From Lutibacter flavus (GTDB lineage Bacteria; Bacteroidota; Bacteroidia; Flavobacteriales; Flavobacteriaceae): a stretch of DNA of 39,825 nt. The notes beneath the pieces were generated by a model. It saw only the letters and a list, made by a program, of their open reading frames with translations. It ran no database searches and was not told where the DNA came from. Positions 9,473 to 18,271 of the stretch are shown piece by piece; the stretch's first letter is position 1, and every line of letters begins with the position of its first letter. The translations under genes and the position numbers were made by a program. Location: positions 1 to 39,825 of the forward strand of contig CAMDPE010000004.1 of assembly GCA_945903795.1 (NCBI GenBank), in the 5' to 3' direction.

Positions 9473-11380
9473 ATGGAAGAAAAGAAATTTGATATTAATT
9501 CACTGATAGGTTTTGTTTTATTAGGCGCAATTATCTTGTGGTGGATGTGGAGCAATCAGCCAACTCCCGAAGAAAAACTGGAAGCTGAGAAAAATAAAAT
9601 AGAAAACGTAGAAAAAACAAACGTCACTTCACCCCTAACCGATTCCACTTCAAATCCCAATATAATAACACAAGCAACCGATTCGCTTTCTTTGGTTAAA
9701 GCCCAGGGTCAATTGGGTGTTTTCGCTTATTCTGCAACACTTTCATCAGCAAAAGAAGAGGGGGAAACAGTCTTGGAAAATGACTTACTTAAACTGATTA
9801 TTTCAAATAAGGGCGGACAAATTAAGGAAGCATTGTTGAAAAAATATGTAACCTACGATTCTTTGCCATTATATATGATAAAGGATAAGAACGCCTCTTT
9901 TAATATTAATTTTGGAACATCAGACAACAGAACTTTAAATACAAAAGACTTATTTTTTGAGCCAACACTTACCAAAGTAGATGGAAATCAAGTGCTGTCG
10001 ATGAAATTAAAAGTTTCTGAAGGTAATTTTTTAGAATATCGTTACACCATGAAACCAACAGAGTATATGGTTGATTTCACAGTTCGCTCACAAGGATTAA
10101 ATACTTCATTGGACACAAACAAACCAGTTACTTTAGATTGGAATTTAGAAGCTTTAAGAAAAGAGAAAAGCATCAGCTATGAAAACCAACAAACTGAAAT
10201 GTATTATGAAAAAGAAGATGAGAAAATAGATTACTTATCCATAGGCGGTGAAGATGATGATGAAGAAAAAGATGTAAATTGGGTGGCTTACAAACAACAT
10301 TTCTTCTCAACCATTTTAATTTCTGAACAAGCTTTTTCAACAGCTAAATTGGCTTCAAAAACATTGTCAATTGACCAAGATGTTGATACCACACTTACAA
10401 AAGCTTTCTATTTAAAAGCACCTCTGGCATTGCAGGCAGGTGAATTAAATTACAATATGAATTGGTATATTGGACCAAATGATTTTCAAATTCTAAAAAA
10501 ATACGATCGCAATATTAAAGAAATTGTAAACTTAGGTTGGGGAATTTTCGGCTATTTAAACCGATGGCTTTTTATTCCTGTCTTTAACTTTTTACAATTA
10601 TTCATTGGAAATTACGGGTTAATTATTATCCTTCTTACTATTGTTGTTCGAATTATTATGTCTCCTTTGGTATACAAATCTTACCTATCCAGCGCGAAAA
10701 TGAAGGTTTTAAAACCAGAGATGGAAGAAATCAACAAACGTTTGCCAGGAAAAGAAAATGCCATGAAACGTCAACAAGAAACTATGGCGCTACAAAGCAA
10801 AGCTGGTGTTAGTCCGCTTGCCGGCTGTATTCCAGCCATATTGCAAATGCCCGTTTTCTTTGCATTATTTAAATTCTTCCCATCCAATATAGATTTACGT
10901 CAGCAAGGATTTTTATGGGCCGATGATTTATCTGCATATGATTCCATATATGAACTTCCGTTTAGAATTCCGATGTATGGTTCTCACATAAGTTTGTTTC
11001 CTATTTTAGCTTCACTTGCTATTTTCTTTTATATGAAAATGAGCCAAGACCAACAAATGGGTATGCAACAACCGCAGCAGGAAGGAATGCCTGATATGCA
11101 AAAAATGATGAAAATGATGATGTACCTTTCACCAGTAATGATGTTGGTTTTCTTTAATATGTATGCCAGTAGTTTGAGTTTGTATTATTTTGTTTCTAAC
11201 TTATTGACGGTTGCAATTATGTTAGTCATCAAACATTATATTATTGATGAAAACAAAATTCATGCAAAAATTCAGGAAAACAAATTGAAACCTAAAAAAG
11301 AAGGAAAATTTCGTCAACGCTTAAACCAAGCAATGTCTCAAGCACAAGAGCAACAGGCACAGCAAAAGAAAAAGAAGTAA
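9473..11380 (+). CDS. yidC: Membrane protein insertase YidC
   Basis: YidC/Oxa1 insertase, which places proteins into the inner membrane alone or with SecYEG. The 635-residue protein has the long Gram-negative form: an N-terminal membrane anchor (about 10-27), a large periplasmic beta-rich domain (about 90-350), then the conserved insertase core. In the core, YGLIIILLTIVVRIIMSPL carries the positively charged groove Arg, followed by GCIPAILQMPVFFALF and two further hydrophobic segments. The basic, Gln-rich tail would face ribosomes. An acidic patch (residues 256-266, GEDDDEEKD) lies in the periplasmic domain. A terminator follows. Confidence 0.97.
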   Translation: MEEKKFDINSLIGFVLLGAIILWWMWSNQPTPEEKLEAEKNKIENVEKTNVTSPLTDSTSNPNIITQATDSLSLVKAQGQLGVFAYSATLSSAKEEGETVLENDLLKLIISNKGGQIKEALLKKYVTYDSLPLYMIKDKNASFNINFGTSDNRTLNTKDLFFEPTLTKVDGNQVLSMKLKVSEGNFLEYRYTMKPTEYMVDFTVRSQGLNTSLDTNKPVTLDWNLEALRKEKSISYENQQTEMYYEKEDEKIDYLSIGGEDDDEEKDVNWVAYKQHFFSTILISEQAFSTAKLASKTLSIDQDVDTTLTKAFYLKAPLALQAGELNYNMNWYIGPNDFQILKKYDRNIKEIVNLGWGIFGYLNRWLFIPVFNFLQLFIGNYGLIIILLTIVVRIIMSPLVYKSYLSSAKMKVLKPEMEEINKRLPGKENAMKRQQETMALQSKAGVSPLAGCIPAILQMPVFFALFKFFPSNIDLRQQGFLWADDLSAYDSIYELPFRIPMYGSHISLFPILASLAIFFYMKMSQDQQMGMQQPQQEGMPDMQKMMKMMMYLSPVMMLVFFNMYASSLSLYYFVSNLLTVAIMLVIKHYIIDENKIHAKIQENKLKPKKEGKFRQRLNQAMSQAQEQQAQQKKKK

Positions 11381-11401
11381 AAAGTAAAAAAAACAAAGCA
11401 T

Positions 11402-11437
11402 AAAAAGCCCTAAAGTATCTTTATTTAGGGCTTTTTT
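11402..11437 (+). terminator. Intrinsic terminator after yidC
   Basis: Stem AAAAAGCCCTAAA (11402-11414) with TTTAGGGCTTTTT (11424-11436), nine-base loop, T-run at the end. Confidence 0.88.
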
Positions 11438-11474
11438 ATTTATATTCACCAAAATAAACAAACCCCAACCCCCA

Positions 11475-11915
11475 ATGTCATTGCTAAATAGTAACTATAT
11501 AATTTTAAAAAAACACAACCTTTTAATTGAACGTCATTCCGGTAATTTAGATTTGGATTCCTATATTAATTTTGTAAAAGGAACTACACTCAACCCTTTG
11601 TTCTCTTTAAATATGAACTATCTTATTGATTTTAGAAATATAGTTATTACGGCTTCTATAGAAGATATTACAAAATACAATCATTTTTCCGAAAATACTT
11701 TTATATCTGAGAGAAAAAGAAAGGTTGCGATTTTAACTAACACGCCAAACCAAATGGTTTTCGCCACCTTATTTAAAAATAGCAATACGCAAAAGTTAAA
11801 AGAAATTGAAATTTTTTCAACCAAAGAAAGCGCATTGAATTGGATTAACATCAACTTTAATAAAAATGAAATTCAAAGTATTTTAAGTCAAATCAAGATA
11901 AATATATTAAAGTAA
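11475..11915 (+). CDS. Small STAS/SpoIIAA-like protein of unknown function (first of a pair)
   Basis: A 146-residue cytosolic protein without signal peptide or membrane segment. It is clearly paralogous to the next gene: both start with a strand SNY-ILK--NL, a HSG-LD-DS segment, a core (D/H)(F/L)(R/K)NV and the signature (I/A)LTNTPNQ-V--T-FK, and end with an IFST-ESA--W helix. The alternating strands and amphipathic helices fit the SpoIIAA-like/STAS fold that Flavobacteriaceae carry in many copies. That fold assignment is inference. No catalytic residues are evident. It starts 38 bases after the yidC terminator, and I see no clear promoter. Confidence 0.7.
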   Translation: MSLLNSNYIILKKHNLLIERHSGNLDLDSYINFVKGTTLNPLFSLNMNYLIDFRNIVITASIEDITKYNHFSENTFISERKRKVAILTNTPNQMVFATLFKNSNTQKLKEIEIFSTKESALNWININFNKNEIQSILSQIKINILK

Positions 11916-11941
11916 AAAGCAACCAATATAAAATTTGATAA

Positions 11942-12373
11942 ATGTCGGATCTCGTAAGTAATTATAAAATTTTAAAGGAACAAAACCTAATTGTAGAATA
12001 CCATTCGGGTATTTTAGATGCTGATTCATTTATAGCTTTTAAAAGAAGTATTGCTTTAGATCCGTTATTTTTACCCAGTTTAAATTACTTTGTGCATTTA
12101 AAAAATGTTACTTTCAGCACAAATTTGGAGGATATTGATCAATATGTTAATTTTTTAGAAACTAATAATAACGTATATGGAAGTAGACGTGTTGCATTAA
12201 TTACTAACACGCCCAATCAAGTAGTTTCTACTACGATGTTTAAAATGATGCAGCAAAACAAATCTCAATCAGTTGAAATATTTTCAACAAGTGAAAGTGC
12301 AATAGAGTGGCTAAACAGCAAGCTTGATAAAAATGAGATTCTTGCTATTTTGGATGAATTAATGCTTGCCTAA
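11942..12373 (+). CDS. Small STAS/SpoIIAA-like protein of unknown function (second of a pair)
   Basis: A 143-residue paralogue of the preceding gene, 26 bases downstream in the same direction, so a tandem duplication within one transcript. The motif VALITNTPNQVVSTTMFK matches VAILTNTPNQMVFATLFK of its neighbour. The two differ most in the middle (SEN-FISER versus ETNNNVYGS). The stop codon is only three bases from the convergent purC stop, with no terminator between, so the 3' ends of the two transcripts probably overlap. Function is unknown; two diverged copies could form a heterodimer. Confidence 0.7.
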   Translation: MSDLVSNYKILKEQNLIVEYHSGILDADSFIAFKRSIALDPLFLPSLNYFVHLKNVTFSTNLEDIDQYVNFLETNNNVYGSRRVALITNTPNQVVSTTMFKMMQQNKSQSVEIFSTSESAIEWLNSKLDKNEILAILDELMLA

Positions 12374-12376
12374 AAA

Positions 12377-13330
12377 TTATCTTTTATTTAAAAAATTTAA
12401 GACGTTTTTCTCAATCCTTTCCATAATATTGCTCACATCCGATTTAACAAATTTTTCACCAGTAATTTTTTCGTACAGTTCAATATATCGGTCCGAAATT
12501 TCATTTATTTTTTCTTCGGTCATTTCCGGAATTTGTTGGCCTTTTAATCCTTGAAAACCGTTTGCAATTAACCACTGGCGTACAAATTCTTTAGACAGTT
12601 GCTTTTGGTCCTCTCCTTTATTTTGTCTTTCCTGATAACCTTCGGCATAAAAATAACGGGATGAATCGGGTGTGTGAATTTCATCAATCAACACAATTTC
12701 ACCATCTTTGGTTTTTCCGAATTCATATTTGGTATCCACCAAAATCAAGCCGCGTTTTGCAGCAATTTCAGTTCCTCGTTGAAATAGAGCTCTGGTATAT
12801 TTTTCCAACACTTCATAATCTTCTTTTGCTACAATTCCTTTTGAAATAATGGCGTCTCTTGAAATATCTTCATCATGATGTCCTCCTTCAGCTTTTGTTG
12901 AAGGCGTGATCATCGGTTCCGGGAACTTATCATTTTCCTTCATGCCTTCAGGCATTGAAACACCGCATAAAATACGTTTCCCCAATTTATATTCACGGGC
13001 AGCATGACCAGATAAGTAGCCGCGAATCACCATTTCAACTTTAAAAGGATCGCACAAGTGACCTACGGCCACATTTGGATCTGGAATGGCAACAATCCAA
13101 TTTGGCACAATATCTTTAGTGGCTTCCATCATTTTAGCCGCAATTTGATTCAATATTTGCCCTTTAAACGGAATTTGTTTTGGCATCACCACATCAAAAG
13201 CAGAAAGTCTGTCGGAGGCAACCATCACCAAAATTTCATCATTGATATTGTAAACTTCTCTAACTTTACCTCTGTAAAACGATTTCTGATTTGGGAAGTT
13301 AAATTCGGTATTGTTAATTGTGTTGCTCAT
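12377..13330 (-). CDS. purC: Phosphoribosylaminoimidazole-succinocarboxamide synthase
   Basis: SAICAR synthase, the purine-pathway step that joins CAIR and aspartate using ATP. At 317 residues this is the longer form, resembling yeast ADE1 more than the roughly 240-residue E. coli enzyme. Family signatures visible are [10 protein letters not shown] near the N-terminus, [13 protein letters not shown], the [15 protein letters not shown] segment and [14 protein letters not shown]. It lies 54 bases downstream of phoH on the same strand and is probably co-transcribed with it. The gap holds an AT-rich stretch of the ATTACACAATTAA type that recurs at other gene borders here. Confidence 0.96.
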   Translation of the reverse strand: MSNTINNTEFNFPNQKSFYRGKVREVYNINDEILVMVASDRLSAFDVVMPKQIPFKGQILNQIAAKMMEATKDIVPNWIVAIPDPNVAVGHLCDPFKVEMVIRGYLSGHAAREYKLGKRILCGVSMPEGMKENDKFPEPMITPSTKAEGGHHDEDISRDAIISKGIVAKEDYEVLEKYTRALFQRGTEIAAKRGLILVDTKYEFGKTKDGEIVLIDEIHTPDSSRYFYAEGYQERQNKGEDQKQLSKEFVRQWLIANGFQGLKGQQIPEMTEEKINEISDRYIELYEKITGEKFVKSDVSNIMERIEKNVLNFLNKR

Positions 13331-13384
13331 TGCTGTGTGTATTTGATTAATTGTGTAATCGTGTATTTTATTATAATCAATTAT

Positions 13385-14338
13385 TTATTCTTCTCTAGTA
13401 TCAAGATTTTTATACGCCAAAATAATATCTTTCACCAATCGGTGCCTAATAATATCTTTATCATCAAAATGAACAAAAGCAATGCCTTCAATATCTTTAA
13501 GCGTATTCATGGCTTCTTTTAATCCTGATATTTGCCTTTTCGGTAAATCCACTTGTCCGGGATCGCCGTTGATAATAAACTTTGCATTTTTACCCATCCG
13601 CGTCAAAAACATTTTCATTTGGTTGTGGGTGGTGTTTTGCGCTTCATCCAAAATCACAAAAGCATTGTCCAGCGTTCGTCCGCGCATAAATGCCAACGGC
13701 GCTATTTGAATAATTTCTTTTTCTAAATAAGAATCCAGTCTTTCATAAGGAATCATATCCCGCAAAGCATCGTATAACGGTTGCATATACGGGTCTAATT
13801 TTTCTTTTAAATCGCCTGGCAAAAACCCCAAGTTTTCACCCGATTCAACTGCCGGCCTTGTTAAAATGATTCTTCTTACTTCCTTTTCCTTTAATGCTTT
13901 AACCGCCAAAGCAACCGCTGTATATGTTTTTCCTGTTCCTGCTGGGCCAACAGCAAAAAGCATGTCATTTTTACCCATTTTTTCAACCATCACGCGTTGG
14001 TTGGCGGTTTGGGCTTTAATAAGTCTGCCGCTTACGCCATGAACAAGAATACCATCGGCAACAACGTTACTGTGATGTTCACTTCCGTTTGTTGTTAAAA
14101 GTCGCTCTATGCTATTTTCATCCAATTTATTGTAACGTCCAAAATAAGCAATAATCATTTCCAGGCGTTTCTCAAATTCATCTAAAATTTCTGGTTCACC
14201 ATAAACTTTAAGTTCTGTGCCTCTGGCTACAATTTTAAGCTTCGGAAAATATTTTTGTATGAGTTCTATATTGGAGTTTTTATTGCCAAATAAGTCGTTG
14301 GGATGAATGTCGGTTAATACAATAATACGTTCGTTCAA
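13385..14338 (-). CDS. PhoH-like ATPase
   Basis: A 317-residue PhoH-family P-loop ATPase. The Walker A motif GPAGTGKT is at 131-138 and the Walker B motif FVILDEAQN at 227-235. Family blocks TRPAVESGENLGFLPGD and INGDPGQVDLP are also present. A small N-terminal region (1-110) precedes the ATPase, as in the phosphate-starvation-inducible/YbeZ type, which works with YbeY in rRNA processing; ybeY is not in the window. The ATG at 14338 faces away from the SAM hydrolase gene, and the 181-base region between them should hold two divergent promoters. It is followed by purC on the same strand. Confidence 0.93.
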   Translation of the reverse strand: MNERIIVLTDIHPNDLFGNKNSNIELIQKYFPKLKIVARGTELKVYGEPEILDEFEKRLEMIIAYFGRYNKLDENSIERLLTTNGSEHHSNVVADGILVHGVSGRLIKAQTANQRVMVEKMGKNDMLFAVGPAGTGKTYTAVALAVKALKEKEVRRIILTRPAVESGENLGFLPGDLKEKLDPYMQPLYDALRDMIPYERLDSYLEKEIIQIAPLAFMRGRTLDNAFVILDEAQNTTHNQMKMFLTRMGKNAKFIINGDPGQVDLPKRQISGLKEAMNTLKDIEGIAFVHFDDKDIIRHRLVKDIILAYKNLDTREE

Positions 14339-14519
14339 ATGATGAATGTGTTAAGTCTTATTAAAAAATAGTCTTTCAATCAACAAATAATTGATTAGAT
14401 TTGCATGGTATAAATGTAGGAAAAATCAAATAACAAAAATTGAATTAATACAAATAAGTTTTAAACATTTTATTAAAAATTTGCTTTAATTTTCATCAAA
14501 AAATTCGCTGGTATTTTAT

Positions 14520-15350
14520 ATGTCAATAATCACTTTAACTACCGATTTTGGAATCAAAGACCACTTTGTTGGGGCAGTAAAAGGCACTATTTACAGTGAA
14601 TTACCAGATGCGAGGATTGTGGATATTTCACATCAAATTTCACCATTTAATATTACCGAAACCGCTTACATCTTAAGAAATGCCTATAAAAAATTTCCAG
14701 ATGGAAGCATTCATATTATTGGTGTTGATGCTGAATTGAACTCCGAAAACAAACACATTGCCATAGAACTCGACAACCATTATTTTATTTGTCCGGACAA
14801 TGGGGTTATTTCTTTGTTGGCTTCAGAAATAACGCCTGAAAAAATTGTTGAAATAAATATTCATGAATACATTGAGAGCAGTTTTCCTGTGTTGGATATT
14901 TTTGTGAAAGTCGCCTGCCATATTGCCCGCGGCGGAAAATTGGAAGTCATTGGCAAAATTATTCCTGAATTTAAAAAAATTAGTGAACTGCAGCCAACAA
15001 TTTCATCCGACAATAGTACCATTTCAGGAAATATTATTTATGTGGACAACTATGGAAATTCCGTAAGCAACATCAGCGAAAAACTGTTTAACCAAGTTGG
15101 GAAAGGACGCGATTTTCAAGTGATTGCCAACAGATATACCTTTCCTAAAATTCATAAAAAATACAGTGATATCATAGATTTCAACTTACCAAAAGAGCAG
15201 CGTCAAAAAGATGGAACTAAGTTGGCATTGTTTAATTCGGCCAGTTTTTTAGAAATCGCCATGTATAGAAGTAATACAAGCACTGTTGGCGGCGCTGTTT
15301 CGCTTTTGGGATTAAATTACAGGACTGTAATCACCATAAAATTTAGCTAA
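14520..15350 (+). CDS. SAM hydroxide adenosyltransferase (DUF62 family)
   Basis: A 276-residue member of the SAM-dependent chlorinase/fluorinase-like family whose common members hydrolyse S-adenosylmethionine to adenosine and methionine. The N-terminal ITLTTDFG block and the C-terminal beta-barrel piece IIYVDNYGNSVSNI are typical. In the Asp-Arg-His triad described for DUF62 hydrolases, Asp is D70 (IIGVDAEL) and His is H134 (VACHIARGG). The Arg position appears to be K78 (ENKHIAI). The halogenase-specific loop is absent, so halogenation is unlikely. A small ABM-fold gene follows after 15 bases, probably in one operon. Confidence 0.88.
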   Translation: MSIITLTTDFGIKDHFVGAVKGTIYSELPDARIVDISHQISPFNITETAYILRNAYKKFPDGSIHIIGVDAELNSENKHIAIELDNHYFICPDNGVISLLASEITPEKIVEINIHEYIESSFPVLDIFVKVACHIARGGKLEVIGKIIPEFKKISELQPTISSDNSTISGNIIYVDNYGNSVSNISEKLFNQVGKGRDFQVIANRYTFPKIHKKYSDIIDFNLPKEQRQKDGTKLALFNSASFLEIAMYRSNTSTVGGAVSLLGLNYRTVITIKFS

Positions 15351-15365
15351 AAAATAGAAAAATAT

Positions 15366-15662
15366 ATGTTCATACGAATAGTAAAAATGAATTTTAAAGA
15401 AACTAACATTCCATTGTTCCTTAATAATTTCAATGAAAATAAAGAAAAAATAAGACATTCCAAAGGCTGTAATTTATTAGAATTGTATCGAGACAAAAAC
15501 GATTCAAACACATTTTTCACTTACAGTTACTGGGAATCTGAAGCTGATTTGGAAGCCTACCGTAATTCCGAACTTTTTAAAGTGGTTTGGGGGAAAGCTA
15601 AAGTATTGTTCAACAACAAACCGGAAGCATGGAGCGTTGATAAAGTGGAAAGCTTGCAGTAA
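15366..15662 (+). CDS. Antibiotic biosynthesis monooxygenase (ABM) domain protein
   Basis: A 98-residue single-domain protein with the ferredoxin-like ABM fold. It has the pattern F...N..K.RHSKGCN-LELYRD, then TFFTYSYWESEADLEAYRNSELF, as in quinol monooxygenases of the YgiN type and related stand-alone dimers. The substrate cannot be read from sequence. It starts 15 bases after the SAM hydrolase stop. A nearby methionine (residue 8) offers a shorter start. The 149 bases after its stop contain only repeat-like sequence before gldF. Confidence 0.82.
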   Translation: MFIRIVKMNFKETNIPLFLNNFNENKEKIRHSKGCNLLELYRDKNDSNTFFTYSYWESEADLEAYRNSELFKVVWGKAKVLFNNKPEAWSVDKVESLQ

Positions 15663-15746
15663 AAAAGTTGACAGTTTTCAGTTTCAGACAGCAACAGAGA
15701 ATTAGCCAAAGTGCCAAGATTGAATTTTAAATTAAACGATTTGTCA

Positions 15747-15805
15747 CCCTGAGCGAAGGGAAACAAATAAACAATTACACAATTAAACCTTTAAACGATT
15801 AAACA
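15747..15805. repeat. Dispersed intergenic repeats upstream of gldF
   Basis: Two kinds of repeat sit here. 15747-15760 reads CCCTGAGCGAAGGG, a short hairpin resembling a truncated form of a CCCTGAGCGAAG... motif widespread between Bacteroidota genes. 15771-15805 is a low-complexity run of ACAATTACACAATTAAAC / AAACGATTAAACA units ending a few bases before the gldF ATG. The same units occur at 29031-29071 and, inverted, at 13336-13382. Confidence 0.6.
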
Positions 15806-15811
15806 TTTTTA

Positions 15812-16540
15812 ATGAAATCCATTTTAATAAAAGAACTAAATTCCTTTTTCTCCTCGCCCATCGGTTATTTGGTTATCGCGGTGTATTTGGTGATTAACGG
15901 ATTGTTTTTGTGGGTTTTTAAAGGCGAATTTAATATTTTACACGCTGGTTTCGCCGACTTAAACAGTTACTTTTTTTTGGCGCCCTGGATTTTTATCTTT
16001 TTGATTCCTGCCATCACCATGCGCAGTTTTTCAGAAGAAATAAATACCGGAACCATTGAAATTATAAAAACCAAACCCATTACAAACTGGGAAATCATCT
16101 TGGGAAAATATTTTGGAGCGTTGATATTGGTCATCTTGGCCATAATTCCTACACTAATTTACGTTTATAGCATTTTTAAATTGGGTAATCCGGTTGGAAA
16201 TATTGAATTCGGAACCACTTTTGGATCATTTATTGGATTGCTATTTTTGGCAAGCGCCTATACAGCCATTGGTGTTTTTTCCTCAACCATTTCAAAAAAC
16301 CAAATCGTTTCGTTTATCAGTGCGGTGTTTATTTCTTTCTTTTTATTTTACGGATTTGAAGCTTTGTCCAGTTACAATCTGTTGGGGAATTTAGATTATG
16401 CCATTCAAAATTTTGGCATGAGCGAACATTTTAACAGCATCAGCAAAGGCGTTATTGATACCCGAGATTTGATTTACTTTTTGTCCATCACCTGTATCTT
16501 TTTAGTATTCACCCATTTTAGAATTCAATATGAAAAATAA
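15812..16540 (+). CDS. gldF: Gliding motility ABC transporter permease GldF
   Basis: A 242-residue ABC-2-type permease with about six hydrophobic segments. It opens with KELNSFFSSPIGYLVIAVYL and contains FLIPAITMRSFSEEINTGTIEIIKTKPI, the cytosolic coupling region typical of GldF. With GldG and the ATPase GldA it forms the Gld ABC complex needed for flavobacterial gliding in Flavobacterium johnsoniae. It overlaps gldG by 11 bases, so the two are translationally coupled. gldA is not in the window. Confidence 0.95.
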   Translation: MKSILIKELNSFFSSPIGYLVIAVYLVINGLFLWVFKGEFNILHAGFADLNSYFFLAPWIFIFLIPAITMRSFSEEINTGTIEIIKTKPITNWEIILGKYFGALILVILAIIPTLIYVYSIFKLGNPVGNIEFGTTFGSFIGLLFLASAYTAIGVFSSTISKNQIVSFISAVFISFFLFYGFEALSSYNLLGNLDYAIQNFGMSEHFNSISKGVIDTRDLIYFLSITCIFLVFTHFRIQYEK

Positions 16541-18170
16541 GTATTCTAAAATAATCGTGTTGCTGATAGGTTTATTTTTGCTGAACATAATTGGTGCAAA
16601 AATTTACAAACGATTCGATTTAACAGAAGACAATCGCTACACACTATCCAAAGCAACCGAGAAAATTGTTGAGAATGCTAAAGATATTACCGTTGTTACC
16701 GTTTATTTAAAAGGCGATTTTCCTGCGGAATTTAAAAGACTACAAACAGAAACCAAGTTGCATTTGGAAGAGCTGAAAGCACTCAATAAAAATATTCAGT
16801 TCAGGTTTGTTGATCCGGCTGAAATTGCTGAAAATTTGATTGAAAGTGGACTAGAACCAAGCAGGTTACAAATTCAGGAAAACGGAAAACTATCAGAAAT
16901 AATCATGTTTCCTTGGGCGGTGGTTTCCTATAAAAACAAGACTGAAAATGTGTCGCTTTTAAAAGACGTGTTTTCAAATTCGCAGGATCAGCAATTGGAA
17001 AGTTCCATCCAAAATTTGGAATTTGCCTTCGCCAACGCCATTCATAAAGTCACTTCAGAAAAATCAAAAAAAATCGCTATTTTAAGAGGAAATGGAGAAC
17101 TTAGCGATGTTTACATGGCCGATTTTTTGCAGAAATTGGGTGAATATTATTTTTTGGCGCCTTTTACCCTTGATAGCGTTGCCGTTTATCCGCAAAAAAC
17201 ATTGGAACAAATTTCAACATTTGACCTCGCAATCATCGCCAAACCAACTGAAAAATTTACAGAAGCTGAAAAATTTACGTTGGATCAATTTGTGATGAAT
17301 GGTGGAAAAACATTGTGGTTAATAGACAATGTGCAAGCAGAATTGGACAGTTTGATGCAAACCGGGGAAGCCTTGGCTTATCCGAGAGATTTAGGGTTGA
17401 CCGATTTGTTTTTTAATTACGGCATCAGAATCAATGCCGATTTGGTGGCTGATTTGTACAGTTCAGAAATTCCTTTGGCTACCGGGAACATCGGAAACCA
17501 AACCCAATTCAGTCAATTTTTATGGGAATATTTTCCGCTGATAAATTCAATAAATAACCATCCAATCAACAACCATATTGAAGCGGTAAACCTAAAATTC
17601 GCCAACAGCATTGATACCTTAAAAAACAACATTCAAAAAACGGTTTTGCTGCAAAGTTCACCCCTTTCCAAATCCGTTGGAACGCCAGCCATCATTTCGT
17701 TGAGAACGATTACCCAAAAACCAAATGAAGCTGAATACAATAAAGGAAATAAACCATTATCTGTTTTGTTGGAAGGTAAATTTAAATCGGCTTATTTTGA
17801 AAGAATAAAACCTTTTAATATTGCCAATCCAAAAGAACTTGGCGTTGATAATAAAATGGTCGTAATTGCTGACGGTGATATTATTGCCAACGAACTTTCT
17901 AAGGGACAACCGCTAGAATTGGGACTTAACAAATGGACCAATCAGCGGTATGGAAACAAAGAATTTTTACTGAATACCATAAATTATTTGTTGGACGATT
18001 CCGGCTTGATTAACATACGTTCAAAAACTGTTAAAATTGATTTCCTGAATAAAGAAAAAGCCTTTGCGGAAGCCACTAAATGGCAATTGGTAAACATCCT
18101 TTTCCCCTTAATAATACTTGCATTATTTGGATTTATTTTCAACTATTTCAGAAAGAAAAAATACCAATAA
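16530..18170 (+). CDS. gldG: Gliding motility ABC transporter auxiliary protein GldG
   Basis: A 546-residue protein anchored at both ends. A membrane helix near residues 8-27 precedes IYKRFDLTEDNRYTLS, the conserved junction of GldG/ABC auxiliary proteins. A long extracytoplasmic GATase-like domain follows, with VIADGDIIANEL near its end, and a C-terminal helix (about 518-540) ends in FRKKKYQ. It works with GldF in the Gld ABC complex. The start overlaps the gldF end. After the stop there is a 100-base gap with a promoter for the next gene and no strong terminator hairpin. Confidence 0.95.
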   Translation: MKNKYSKIIVLLIGLFLLNIIGAKIYKRFDLTEDNRYTLSKATEKIVENAKDITVVTVYLKGDFPAEFKRLQTETKLHLEELKALNKNIQFRFVDPAEIAENLIESGLEPSRLQIQENGKLSEIIMFPWAVVSYKNKTENVSLLKDVFSNSQDQQLESSIQNLEFAFANAIHKVTSEKSKKIAILRGNGELSDVYMADFLQKLGEYYFLAPFTLDSVAVYPQKTLEQISTFDLAIIAKPTEKFTEAEKFTLDQFVMNGGKTLWLIDNVQAELDSLMQTGEALAYPRDLGLTDLFFNYGIRINADLVADLYSSEIPLATGNIGNQTQFSQFLWEYFPLINSINNHPINNHIEAVNLKFANSIDTLKNNIQKTVLLQSSPLSKSVGTPAIISLRTITQKPNEAEYNKGNKPLSVLLEGKFKSAYFERIKPFNIANPKELGVDNKMVVIADGDIIANELSKGQPLELGLNKWTNQRYGNKEFLLNTINYLLDDSGLINIRSKTVKIDFLNKEKAFAEATKWQLVNILFPLIILALFGFIFNYFRKKKYQ

Positions 18171-18241
18171 ATACCAGCTTTATACATCTTAAAAAATTGT
18201 TAAAATTAAAAAAATCACGTTTTTAGGGCTTGATAAAATGC

Positions 18242-18249
18242 TATATTTG
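18242..18249 (+). promoter_or_regulatory. -7 promoter element upstream of the first DUF2911 gene
   Basis: TATATTTG, a full TAnnTTTG match, 22 bases before the ATG at 18272. The -33 region is only T-rich (TTTTTA near 18220), so the promoter is rated moderate. Confidence 0.5.
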
Positions 18250-18271
18250 ATACTTAACTTAAACTATTACT

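Noticed and set aside
14396-14403. TAGATTTG as promoter of the SAM hydrolase gene
   Set aside because: It matches TAnnTTTG but has no -33 TTG and lies 117 bases from the start codon, so support is too weak.
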